A DNA stretch of 64,000 nucleotides, from NCBI RefSeq assembly GCF_018446385.1, contig NC_056005.1, positions 95,446,984-95,510,983 on the forward strand. Direction: 5' to 3'. Below the pieces are notes generated by a model. It did not search any database. It worked only from the letters and a program-made list of their open reading frames with translations, and was not told the origin of the DNA. A program made the translations under genes and the position numbers. Below are positions 1 to 10,605 of this stretch, piece after piece. How positions within the stretch are numbered: the first letter of the stretch is position 1; every line of letters starts with the position of its first letter. Source of the stretch: Zingiber officinale. Its lineage: Eukaryota; Streptophyta; Magnoliopsida; Zingiberales; Zingiberaceae.

Positions 1-553
1 AAGAGAATTTATATTTCTTCTAGTCATTGATTATTCTTGCATAAATCATTAGCTACTATCAAGTACGCAAACTCACTCTGTTCATTTGCGGTCATTGAAA
101 AACCTATTAATGTCTGTATTGTGCTATAGATCTCTTTGTACATTTTAAATGCTGCTAAACTTTGTGATTCACAGTGCTAGAAGTGAACAATAATCTGGTT
201 TGCATGGTGAAACTGATGAATTATTGGGATGATTGGTGTTTGAGTTACCTTTGACAATAGTAAGGTTGCTTCTTCACAATGATCCTGAGACCTAGTTTAG
301 AGCCATGGAAGTAGCTTTCTCTTCAATAAGGTTAGATAGTCCTCCAAAAACTTACAGTAGGCTCTACAAGTGATATTGTTGTTGTAGAAACCATAGGGAA
401 GTCGACTGATAAGGAACATTATCTTAAACTATGTGCCAATGTCTTTTTAAAACATTGTATTATCTTTGTCTGTGAATCTAATTATTTTTTGCTGAACATC
501 AGCCTTTAATATGGTTGGTTAGCAATACTAAAATACCTTTTTCTTTCTTTCAG
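1..553 (+). other. Intron of HAP2/GCS1 (5' part of gene lies outside window)
   Basis: No exon is recognisable here. The stretch is AT-rich and ends in a pyrimidine tract and CAG directly before the first exon in the window. The exons for the ectodomain's N-terminal domains, which carry the fusion surface, must lie upstream. Confidence 0.6.
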
Positions 554-2911
554 GAGCCCTGGAAAGATCTTGAATATAATGATCCCTACCTTTGAAGCCT
601 TATCACAATTTGGCACTGCAAGAATAGCAGCTAAGAATACCGGTAAACTAGAAGCATCTTATAGCTTAACGGTATGTATTATGTGTCTCACCTTTCTGGT
701 ATCCTGCAGTTACCATTAACAAATATTCATGACATTTGACCATACTATAAATTAGTATCTCATTTTTTGACCAATTTTTGTTGTGCAGTTTGACTGTCTC
801 AGTGGCGTAAGTTTCATGGAGGTAAACCTATTTCTTTTCTTCCCTGCTATTTGCTAATGAAGTTATTGTGTATATATACTTTGTTATAATGGAGGAGAGT
901 GCCAGATGTTCTTTATGATCGTAAAGTACTCTAAGACTGGAAGGAAAATTGCTTGCTTCTTGTTGTTGTATTTGAAAATGTGAATCATTCTTGATTACTA
1001 TGACATTCTATTTGAGGCTTACTTTGTATTTTCTTAGATGATTCTTTTTGCGTGACTTAAATTGTGGAGTCCAATGGATGCAGGAGCAATTTTTTATAAT
1101 GAAAGCAGACGAGGAGGCTACTCGGTCATTTTATCTCTATCCAACAACAGACCAAGCTGCAAAATATCAATGTGCAGGTTCAATCTGAAAGGAAATTTTG
1201 TTTGGTATTTGCTTAGTTACTACTTTCCCCTAGCATTCTCATTGTATTCATGACTTCCAATCAACTTATTGCTCCTGGGCAGCTATCTTGAAGGGTTCTG
1301 ATTTTAGTGTACTCGATCGAGCAGAATGCCAGTTTACTACCACAGCTACTGTTCTTGATAATGGATCTCAGGTAATCAGATTTCACAAGTTAAGTTGAAT
1401 TCTGTTTGGTGTGAAGTTGCTTTTGATTTTTCCCTTTAGTATCACATTTAGTCATTACACTTTATCCACTTTCTTTCAGCTTAGTTCTTAATATTGCAGA
1501 TTGTTCCTTTCAACCAACCAAAGAAGCCCGGTGTTAATGGTTTCCTTGATGCTGTTAAGGGCGCCTGGAGCATGATATGGAATGGGTTGATGGATTTCTT
1601 TACAGGGAAAACTTGTAGGTATGCATCTTGCAATTTTGTGATCGTAAAGTACTTCTAAGTTTTATAAAACGGCAGTTAGACCTGTTATATTATATGAAGA
1701 TAAATGTTGGGTTATGACTCAAATACATGAGGAAAAAAATAAGAGTTGTAGAGATGAGGATATTAAAGTCGATGTACACGTATAAGGATGAACAGGATAA
1801 GAAATAAAAATATTAGAGAGAAAGTTAAGGTTATACCTATAGGGAGAAAACTCCAAAAGATATGTTTAAAATGGTACGAATATCTACTTAGACGACTGAT
1901 AAATGTTCTAGTTAAACGATGTGAAGTTATGATAAATGTACACATCAAACGAGAAGATAAAAAAATGACTTGATTAATAACAAAATAAAATAAAATAAAA
2001 TTTATTTAAATATGAATGATGATATAGTAGGGGAAGAGTACAATGACGTAGAAGGATCGATATAATTGATCCTACATAATGGAATAAGATTTAGTTGTCG
2101 TCCTTATCCATGAACTGCTTAATATATTTTTCTAGTGGAATAAGACTTGGTTGTTGCCATCATTATTATCCATGAACTGCTTAATATATTTTCTCTCATT
2201 TTATGATCTATTGAACGTATGGTTACTTGGCTTATATGTATTAACCTGCCTAATGCCTCCAGTGTCTGTTAAGTATTACTCTTGAATTATTTCCTTTTGT
2301 GCAGAAGTAAATGCCGAGGCTTCTTTGATTTCAGTTGCCACATACAATATGTATGTGTGAGTTGGATATTGATGTTTGGACTGCTTATAGCATCACTTCC
2401 AACAGGTATGTGTCCTATACATTTAGTTTCGAGTCCACTATGAACATACTGGACGAGTAACATCTCTGGAGTTGCAGTTGCTGTGCTCCTCTGGCTGCTG
2501 CATCAGAAAGGATTCTTTGATCCAGCTTACGATTGGTTTAATGCACACTTTGGAGGTGGCACAAATCATAGAAATGAATACTCAAAGAATGCCAGACATC
2601 ACAAATCAAAAGACCTCGATCTGCACTACAAGCACAGGCTGAAACCTTTGCATGTTTCACAGAAGCGACAAACTGTTCACAAACATAAAAACCACCACTA
2701 TCAGCTTCCAGATGACAATCAGATTCATCTTCACAAGGTAAACCACAAACATAAACATAGTAGAAGTTACCTGTCGATTGAGATGAACGATATGAAAGAA
2801 TTGAGACACAAACGTGTTCACCACCACCACCATCACCATCACCATCACCATCATCCTCATCCTCATCCTCATCGTAATGAAGAAAACCTGAGTAAAATCA
2901 GTAACATATGA
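554..2911 (+). CDS. HAP2: HAP2/GCS1 gamete fusogen, last seven exons (5' partial)
   Basis: HAP2/GCS1 is the sperm-cell membrane protein that drives gamete fusion in plants and many protists. Exons by GT-AG and reading phase: 554-671, 789-821, 1084-1177, 1283-1371, 1500-1618, 2305-2405, 2478-2911 (stop TGA 2909-2911). Together they give about 328 residues with no internal stop. The first three quarters match the C-terminal ectodomain of plant HAP2: the SPGKI segment, the DQAAKYQC and DRAECQF motifs, and the cysteine-rich stretch before the membrane. One transmembrane segment follows ([10 protein letters not shown] through LLWLLHQKG, split by the last intron). The cytoplasmic tail is basic and His-rich, with a run of 12 His then HP repeats near 2818-2870, as expected for plant HAP2. 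The frame is intact, so the visible part looks functional. Confidence 0.93.
1680..2230 (+). mobile_element. 5'-truncated LINE (ORF2 C-terminal remnant) in HAP2 intron
   Basis: The ORF at 1788-1973 contains [12 protein letters not shown], a following PIG..L segment, and a [10 protein letters not shown] motif. This is the pattern of the extreme C-terminus of plant L1-type ORF2, whose usual form is DRIRN..IREKVGVAPI....RLRWFGHV.RR. Downstream codons around 2040-2100 resemble the usual closing segment (a W/D-P-T motif), with stops in between. The reverse-transcriptase core is absent, so this is a short 5'-truncated, decayed copy. It lies in the sense direction in the intron 1619-2304. I could not define target duplications. 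Confidence 0.7.
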
Positions 2912-3008
2912 CTGTAAATGATATGGATGTTACAATTTCAGCTGTGTTATTGGTAGAGATGCTTTTCCATTTCTTGTAAGTTAATACTGAAGGAAGTATT
3001 TATCTGTG

Positions 3009-3014
3009 AATAAA
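3009..3014 (+). promoter_or_regulatory. Candidate poly(A) signal of HAP2
   Basis: A canonical AATAAA lies 98 bases after the HAP2 stop codon, inside an AT-rich 3' UTR. Confidence 0.5.
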
Positions 3015-3040
3015 GAAGATTTCTGTTCTTGTGATCCAAA

Positions 3041-4048
3041 TTCTCGCTTATGCAATCGGTAAGTCCTTTTCATCTAACAAAAACTCTTTAGGACACCAGT
3101 CAGAACGTGATTAAAATGGTTGAGTATTCAAAGTCAGATTCTTGTCATATTATAGATTTGTTCCTCGTTGACAAAGCCAGGTGTACACCAGTGTCCTAGT
3201 TGGAGACGAACTCTTCTTTGTCATGCAACTCTTTGTCTATCAACTCCTGCAGGTACTCTTTGGAAGCAATCATTAGCACACTACGGGCCAAAAGTCACAA
3301 TTGGAATCAGCTCCTGCTTTGACATGTTAAGGTTTGCACCACACTTCTTGATGTCTTAGAAATCATAGTGTTGTCATTGTACCATGTATCTAGCTCTTTC
3401 ATCTTATCTTCTCATTGCTTACTGGATTGCACATACATTCTTGATAGAAATAGATTAATTTGTAATTATACTATCTGCTTGCACCTTGTTCCACCTTCTC
3501 ATCATCTATTGGATTTCCAATCACTTCTTGATATAAATAGATTGTCAAATTCTGCTGCACACTGTATAAAAGGAGATGATAAGTAGATTATCTTTTAAGT
3601 TAGTCATTTTGCCTTTAGTTTTTTTTTTTTTAAAAAAAAAAATCTAGGTGTCCAGTCTTCTCCAGTTCATCTTCAAAGTATATCCGGAGCCCAACTTAGG
3701 TGTATTTAGAGGTCAACTTTTAGAATATTCATCCATTCAAACTCTTATTCTTTTATTTGTACCCTTAAGTGATTCTAGTTCGGCATGATGGAGTTAGTTA
3801 ACCCAATTGCTCCTTCGGTCATTGGATTTGTTTGGCCTGATCGATTAGTTTGACCTGCTGTCTCCTTCAGCCCAACTTGCCTGTTTGCCTTGGCTAACTC
3901 GTCTTAACTGATCCTACCAACTTGACTTATAATTTGCTTTGGTCAACCCACTTGATATGGTATTTAGTAATGAAATTTAGTCATTTTTTTTAACCAACAC
4001 CAGGTATCCCACCTTTTGAGCCGACCAATTCTATCGATGATTGATTTA
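3041..4048. other. Intergenic; decayed retroelement-like debris
   Basis: No gene. Around 3410-3550 two imperfect direct repeats occur, each reading like TTGGAT...CTTGATA.AAATAGATT. The stretch 3660-4000, rich in GTCAACCC/CTTGACTT words, resembles old LTR sequence but has no boundaries or coding capacity. Confidence 0.4.
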
Positions 4049-4295
4049 GGAGGATGTATTCAATTAAGAGGATGATTGATAGGAGGGTGTATTCAATTAA
4101 GAGATTGAATGATTTTTATTGATTTTTTTTTAATGATAAATTTTTATGGAGTGATTGATTTTTATTGACTTGTATAGAATCTCGCATACTTGTGAAAAAA
4201 ATTCTATGTAGTTTTATAGACTTTTTTGCAAGATTTTTACAGATATTTATAAATTTTTTCATGGAAACTCGTGGATTTATAAGAAAGAAAATTTT

Positions 4296-4525
4296 GTTTC
4301 GTTATTGTCAATATGATAAACATCACTCCACATTCAATTCGCTATTGTATCTCTCAATGCATTGATATTTACTCGTTGTTGTTCTTGAGTATCAAATAAT
4401 TGATCAAAGCAATCGACACCATGAACTTGTTCTGGTAAGGATGATGAAGTTTTATTATCTAGTTCAACTAGAAATTCATCAAAATGACACTCCTTGCGAA
4501 GAAAATTATGCAATCTGACATAAGC
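4296..4525 (-). pseudogene. PIF/Harbinger transposase, C-terminal remnant
   Basis: Read on the minus strand from 4525, the translation gives a LHNFLRKEC motif, then a D/E-rich spacer, then ALRDTIAN. This is the conserved C-terminus of plant PIF/Harbinger DDE transposases (LHNF[LI]R...R..IA..[ML]W). The catalytic DDE core is missing. The open frame is only about 65-75 codons, so it is a fragment of the element's former gene. Confidence 0.75.
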
Positions 4526-4561
4526 AAAATTTTTTATAATAAAAAATTTATTTTAAATATG

Positions 4562-4890
4562 ACCGTAAACTTAAAAAAAAAATTAAAAAAAAGGGTAAAC
4601 TAAAAAAACATAAACTAAAAAAAAGGTAAACTAAAAAAAATCGTAAACTTAAAAAACATTAAAGAAAAAAACATAAACTTTAAGAAAACTTAAATAAAAA
4701 AAACGTAAATAAAAAACGTAAAGTAAAAAAACGTAACAGTTAAAAAAACCATAAACTAAAAAAACGTAAAGTAAAAACTTTTAAAAACCTAAACTAAAAA
4801 AACATAAATTTCAAAAAAAAACGTAAACTTAAAAAAAATTTGAGAAAAGCATAAAATTAAAAAAATAATAATAAAGTTAAAAAAAATATG
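4562..4890. repeat. Low-complexity (GTAAACTAAAAAAA)-like array inside the PIF element
   Basis: About 330 bases consist of degenerate repeats of a GTAAACT or CATAAACT word followed by a run of A. It resembles an expanded A-rich minisatellite and has no coding potential. Confidence 0.7.
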
Positions 4891-5629
4891 TATAGTTAGT
4901 TTTGTAATAGAGGGTAATACTCCTCTAAAGTAATCTTTATGGTAGACTGCCGATGTGATTAAGGTGGTGAAGAAATAACATCAAGAACAGTGTTAAATTT
5001 GATCAAGGTGGTAAAAAGATTATTTGTTGAATATGCGTCAAGTTGGACTGTGTACTATTGTATTGATAGGCTCTGGACGAGACTCAAAGAAATAATCAAA
5101 ATCGAGGAGCAGAAAGAGAAAGGACTTATTCATAAGAAATTAAAATAATTTGAAGTCTATAGAAATCTCAAGGGTGAGGAGAAGACTTTTTATTTTATAT
5201 TTAAACTTGTACCAAGTATTTTGGAGAGCTCTCATTGGTTAAAATTTATATTCAAGAAATTCTAAAAGAATCCATGAAAATCTATTAAAATTTTGGATAC
5301 CAAAAGATTTTCATAGAGTTTTAAAAAGAATATCACATGACTTTTTAAAACTCTATAAAAAATTTAATTTGGATACCATTAGATTTCTATAGAGTTTATA
5401 AAAGTCTAGATTGAATACACCTAGACATTTAAAATCCACAAAAGTCATTCAAATAATTAAAAGTCCAACATTGAATACACTCCCCTTAGTTTTATCAAAA
5501 ATTTTTACTAGTTATTAAATCTGTAAATACTTGTAATGGACGATTTAACAGCTTAACTTCTTAGATTTATCATCCCATAAGAGGAAATACCCTATAGTGC
5601 GTCGTAGTTAAGAATTGAACCGTAAATAT

Positions 5630-6500
5630 TTGGGAGGCTGCATGAGTATGAAATTTACCCTCTGTGTTGGATGGAGTGAGAAAAGGTTCATTAACGGAAG
5701 GAGAATGGAGGGGAAGTGACGGGAAATAAAATATTTAACTTCTCCTTGTTTGGGAGGGAGGGAATGTTCATTAACATAATATGTGTTACTTTATTTGGGA
5801 GGAAAGGAAGGGGAATGAAGGTTAAATAGATAAAGTTACAAAAATACCCTTACTTTTTAAATTAGAGATTTTTCATAATATTAATATTTATTTTAGAAAT
5901 ATAAATTAGATATTTCTAATAATAAATTAATTTTTTATATTATTATTTAAATTAGTTATTTTAAAAAAAAATTAATCTTTTTATACTATTTGTAACAAAA
6001 TAATGAATTACTGATAATCAAGTAATTAAATGAGAAATAATGATTTTAGAAACCTTAAATAAAAAAATTTGAAAGATAATGCTGATAACGAGGATTCCTA
6101 TTCTTTAAAACTTTATTAAATTTTGATAGAAAAATTAAAAAATAGTAGATATCCTTTTAAATTTTGATGCAAAAATGGTTTCTCCCTTCAATTCAGTTAG
6201 TAGACGTGTCTGATCCCCTCATTTGATGATGAGCTGTGAACAAGATGAGGAAATTAGACTCCAGTGACATAGCAAAATTAAAAATTAGAAATTTTCTTAA
6301 ACTATTAAGAACAGAGATATTCCTTATACCCCAATTCGGGGGGTGTAAGAAAATATCTCTTTTCATGGGTAACGAAGGTTAAAACCTACCCTTCCTTATC
6401 TTTCCTTCCCTTCCCTCACTCCTTCCCAAACAAGGTTCAAAGTTTTCTTTCCCCTTATTTCCCCTTCCTTCCCCTTCCCTCACCTCCTCCCAAATAGACC
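5630..6500. repeat. Fold-back repeat unit with GGGAGG / CCTCCC arms
   Basis: Purine-rich blocks at about 5690-5830 (AAGGGGAATG, TTTGGGAGGGAGGG) are mirrored by pyrimidine-rich blocks at 6400-6500 (CTTCCCAAACAAGG, CCTCCTCCCAAATAGACC). This would form a large imperfect hairpin around an AT-rich core. It is probably a MITE or deleted DNA transposon. I found no transposase and no clean target duplication. Confidence 0.55.
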
Positions 6501-7199
6501 GTAGTGTTTGTGAGTGCTAAGATGCTGGCTAGGGTTCAAGACTAGATCCAATCGTTTGGAATCATAGTTTGATGGTTCGGAATTGTCGATTCGATGGTTC
6601 ATAGTAGGTCAACCCTTAATTTACTAAGACGATTATGGTTCACGATTCGGAACCATTAGTTTACGATTTACTATGGTTCAAAATTTTTAGTATTTTAAAA
6701 AAATATTTAAAAATTATAAATTTATAAAAAAAAAAATGAAGAAGGATTTGCACCTAAGTTGCTTACCTATACTCTGTGATTTTATAAGAATATTCTCAAT
6801 CACCATGTTTTTTAAAAAATAAAAAATCTTGTCTCCCTATCAATGAAAATTACTGTTATTCTTTTTCTCTGAATTTTAAATCACACTAATCTAAATAAAC
6901 TATTGATTTGAAAAAAAATATTTTTTTTATTCTCTTACTTTTTTTACCTATTAACAATAGTGATATAAAAAAATATTAATTAATTAGTAAATAATTAATT
7001 AATACATAAAAATATCAATCCGTTACAGCTGGGTTAAAATAATAGGGTTTTCCTTAAGAGATCATGTTAATGTCTAGACAAAATAAAAATAACATATATA
7101 GGTATAAACACATAAATTAAAGGTCATCATTTTTTTTTTTTGTTGGGTCACATCATTTTATGCGTCTATTCCTAAGATTTTTTTTAAAAAATTTTCCTC
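6501..7199. other. Intergenic AT-rich stretch
   Basis: Repeated GATGGTTC/GGTTCACGATTCGGAACC words at 6540-6680 suggest an old transposon end. The remainder is AT-rich simple sequence with poly(A)/poly(T) runs. No gene seen. Confidence 0.4.
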
Positions 7200-7770
7200 C
7201 GTATATCATTTTCCTTGGTCGAAATCTAGCCACGATCCGACCACCAGACTAGCGATCGCGATCGTGACAAGATTTTGGTCGGATTGTGGTCGGGATTCAG
7301 GCTATGATCCGATTGGAATCCCAGTGAGGTAGGCACGGTGGGCGGGTGGGCGGCTGGCGGGTGGCCGATGGCAGGGATGGAGCCAAAGGGGCGACGATGG
7401 CGGCAATCGCTCCCCCTCAATTTTTAAGTATAAGAAATGTATGAGGTATAGGAACAGGGGATGAAAGAGAAGTGAATGAGAGACAACGATATAGTCACCT
7501 CCTCTCAAGGCCTCAACATAAACACATACATTTCACCTTCTCAATATGAAATTCTTGACTTCGTCCTTGGCTAACGGTGAGGTAGGCACGATTAACACAC
7601 CGACGGCACGAGTGAGCGATTTAGACCAAGAGAGGAGAATGTGGGACAAAAGCGTAAGAGAAAAAAATTATATTTAAAAAATAAAAAATGTGACATGGCA
7701 GATCCATGAGATGGGTCCGTAGTAATATGTAAGAAATAATCCTCTATATATATATATATATATATATTTA
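7200..7770. repeat. GC-rich repeat, copy 1, ending in a (TA)n tract
   Basis: A GC-rich block (CGATCGCGATCG, GGTGGGCGGGTGGGCGGC) is followed by a TGACATGGCA...GGTCCGTAG...AAATAATCC segment, then a (TA) run at about 7744-7768. The same order of landmarks recurs at about 28660-29173: GCGATCGCG words, GGCGGGCGG words, TGACATGGCATTAAGTCCGTAG, then TCTATATATATA. The two are diverged copies of one family. The ORFs across this block are low-complexity and I do not call them genes. Confidence 0.55.
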
Positions 7771-8529
7771 TTTATTTATTTATTTTGATTTGACAGTTTT
7801 ATTGAGTAGGAACCTGATCAACAAGTACGCGGCTTGCGGCTCCTTGACCTGATTACGGACTTGGCCAGCTGTATGATAGAGTCATCATAATGAGTAAATA
7901 TTATTGCATAAGGAGGTACGAATAGACTTAAGTAGCATGTGTGAGCTAGTGGAACAAGTAAGATGACGATAGAGATTAGTAGAGTAAATGAATTTTTGAT
8001 ATTCTATCACTTATCTCAACAACTAAGCACGCATATCTCTAGCTACAAAACCATATCAATCCTGTCATCTCTGATGCTACAAATTGATTTCACTACGTTT
8101 AGCTCTTTCCCTTGTACTCTTGCTTTCTGCCATATTGGCCACCAGCGTGGGCCACGGCTTGACTCGGATCCACGCACTCTCGTTCTATTCTTTTGCTAAA
8201 AGACATCAAAAGCAATTTTTATTTAATATAAAATAAAATAAAAACAAAAGAAACTTTAGAACGTTGTCATGTTGTGTAATATAAATGTAGCTAAATGCAT
8301 CGTTCCATTCCATTACTTGTGCCAAACAAACTAGAATCCTTCCATCGTTTATCCTCTCTTTAAACATATTTTTCATAATGCTGAAATCATCTTAAATAAA
8401 GATATTGAAATGATACTGAAAACTTTATTAAAAAGAAACAAGAATATTCTTTGTATTTCATTCGAGGTTTAAAAATATTCTGTCTTCCGAATTTATCCGA
8501 TGGACAAATAGAGGAAGGCAGTTCACCGA
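7771..8529. other. Intergenic, no gene recognised
   Basis: Ordinary AT-rich sequence with only short ORFs (for example 78 codons from 7963) that lack recognisable motifs. Confidence 0.4.
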
Positions 8530-8700
8530 AACAATAAGTAAATAAATAAGGGGAGTTAATCAATTTTTTATTATTAATTATCCGATAAAACGGATTAATG
8601 CACGGATAAATATATAGAGGAGGAAGTGTCCGCAGAAAATGTGAAAAATGAAGCACAAATCCAACGGCGACGCCAGTGACCTCACTAGCTCAGCAAATGA
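8530..8700 (+). repeat. Diverged duplicate of the F-box PP2 promoter
   Basis: This stretch shares, in order, ATTATCCGATAAAAC, CCG/CGGATAAATA.AGAGG, GTCCGCAGAAAATGTG and ATCCAACGGCGACGCCAG with 10256-10400, just upstream of the F-box gene. Here no coding sequence follows. It is a promoter or 5'-flank duplication left about 1.7 kb upstream of the active copy. Confidence 0.8.
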
Positions 8701-8819
8701 ATCTCAATTTCTCCTCATCCACTTGCACCTCCGGCTATAAATTGATCCAACTACTTACCTCCTTTTATATAATGTTTTTTCTTTTTTATATAATCACGAA
8801 TTATGATCATAAAAGATGA

Positions 8820-9250
8820 ATACATTATCTCCCAGCGTTTCCGTCAATCCGTCTTAGACTAACACGGAGGAGATAAATCATGAACGGTTACTAGCCTTTG
8901 GAATAATGACTAGCATATAAGGAAGACATTTATCTTGCAAAGATTCGAACCCCAAATCTCATGGTGGTAACACTTCATGTGTTAACCACTAGACATATAA
9001 TCACAAATAGAGGAGAATGTATTTACCTCACAAATAGACATATAATCACATATAATCTCATGGTGGTAACACTTTATGTACTAGTCACTATTTCAAATGC
9101 TAGTAGCCGTCCGTGATTTACCTTCTCCGTATTGGCCTTGGGACGAGTTGGTGAGGGCGCTGGGGTGAATGTATTTACCTTTTATCATCACAAATTATAA
9201 AGGATATTTAGGAGGAGCATAATTACCTTTGCTATAATAAATGGATGCAC
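8820..9250. repeat. Short dispersed repeat, nested partial copies
   Basis: The phrase CTCATGGTGGTAACACTT occurs twice, near 8958 and 9058. CCGTGATTTACC...GTATTGGCCTTGGGACGAG at about 9110-9150 is echoed near 46928-46990 (CCCGTAATTTATC, GTGTTGGCCTAGGGATGG). This looks like a short, non-coding, SINE- or MITE-like family. Confidence 0.5.
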
Positions 9251-10209
9251 CTCCCCATGTAAAGGGTGTTATGTTAGGATAAATATTTGTTATAGTTTAT
9301 CTCCTTTTAGAGAATATGGAGTCTTTTTAGAGGGACCACTAAGACTCCACCTTTTATTTTAATAAATAGAGGATGTGACCCTAGATAATGTTACAATAGT
9401 AGAACACTTTCTTAGTTTCCTAGGTATATAACAATTGAGTACTAACTTTAATAAATTAATGGACAAATTTTTTTTAATAGACGATTGACCTAAGAATGCT
9501 AAGTTGACCATCTGCTATGAGTACTTCCCATTTTACTTGGTGATTGATGAAAAACTTACCTGTGGCTGAGCCGATTATCCTAGAATTAATCAGTGTAAGA
9601 TAAATATTTGATGTCAACTTAAAAAATAAAATAAAATAAATAGGGGGTGTAGATGCGAGTCATCAAAGTGTTGGTTGTCATGATAGAGTGGTTAATTCTT
9701 GCAATTTGAAGTGAGGTTTGATTTTTTTTTCTAGGGCATATAATATATCAAACATCCTCGGTGCTTGAACTACTAGTAACGTTAGGTTGCCATGCCAGCA
9801 ATCGCTGGCACTTCAGAATTGATCTAATGGATAAATCAAGGAAAGGATGTCTACTTTATTCACATCAATTTCTTTATAATATCTATAAAATTTAGAATAA
9901 ATCATTCAATTTATTAAATTTAAATAATTACTTTTATTTATATCAACTACTCTAAAATTTCTATTAACTTTATTTTTTATTATTTTTTTCTCTTATGATG
10001 TAATATTTATTTTTCATTATCCAATATATTTTTTTTATTTTTTTTCTTAAATTAAATAATATTTTAATATTTAGAGAAAGATTATGATTGTTATTTGATA
10101 GAAAGATTTTTTTAATATAAAATATAAAATATAAAATTTAAGGTAATTTTTTATATTTAGCATTTCCCTTATCCCTTATTAATCGGATAAAAAGCTTGTA
10201 TACCTACAT
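9251..10209. other. Intergenic AT-rich stretch
   Basis: No gene seen. There are AT-rich runs, and an imperfect CTTTTTAGAG/GGACCACTAAGACTCC segment around 9320. Confidence 0.4.
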
Positions 10210-10605
10210 TATCAATAAAAACAAATAAATATGTGAATTAATTAAAACATTTTCATTAATTATCCGATAAAACTGCTTAATACACCGCCGATAAATAGAG
10301 GAGGAGGAAGCGTCCGCAGAAAATGTGAAAAACGCGGTGTTTGAAGCCACTTCTGCGAATCCAACGGCGACGCCAGCGACCTCGCCTGCTCTCGAATGGA
10401 TGGTGACCGCCGACTCCTCCTCCTCCTCCGCTTCCTGAGTTTGCCGCCCTCCGCCAAGTCTCCAGGCGAAGACCTCCTACTCTCCTCCAAATCGCTCACC
10501 CTCTACCCCTTTTGCCCCTATTAGCTACACAAAGCTCGCTTCTTTACTCGCCGCCCGGTCGATTCAGATGCGCGGCTAGGGTTAGGGTTGTTTTTATGTT
10601 CCTCG
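10210..10605 (+). promoter_or_regulatory. Promoter and 5' UTR of the F-box PP2 gene
   Basis: A TATA-like ATAAATAGAG at 10291-10300 precedes a GC-rich, purine/pyrimidine-biased leader that runs to the ATG. A short GTTAGGGTTG stretch lies just before an upstream in-frame ATG at 10588. I place the start at 10606 because the family consensus begins MGA. Confidence 0.5.

Larger units (their letters stand above)
4049..5485 (-). mobile_element. PIF/Harbinger element, internally deleted
   Basis: The left end reads GGAGGATGTATTCAATT and the right end, reversed, reads GGGGAGTGTATTCAATG. These imperfect terminal inverted repeats are flanked on both sides by TTA (4046-4048 and 5486-5488), the 3-bp target duplication typical of PIF/Harbinger. 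A second copy of the left end starts at 4085. Subterminal sequence on both sides is rich in short inverted words (AAAATCTTTTGG, ATAGAATCT). A transposase remnant is encoded on the minus strand. At 1.44 kb the element is too short to be autonomous. Confidence 0.8.

Noticed and set aside
917-1655. A 15-base match TGATCGTAAAGTACT near 917 and 1639, considered as a LINE target duplication
   Set aside because: The copies are 720 bases apart with HAP2 exons between them, and a match of this length is expected by chance in AT-rich DNA.
7226-7508. Minus-strand ORFs rich in Pro/His
   Set aside because: Low-complexity translation of the GGGCGGGTGG repeat; no motif.
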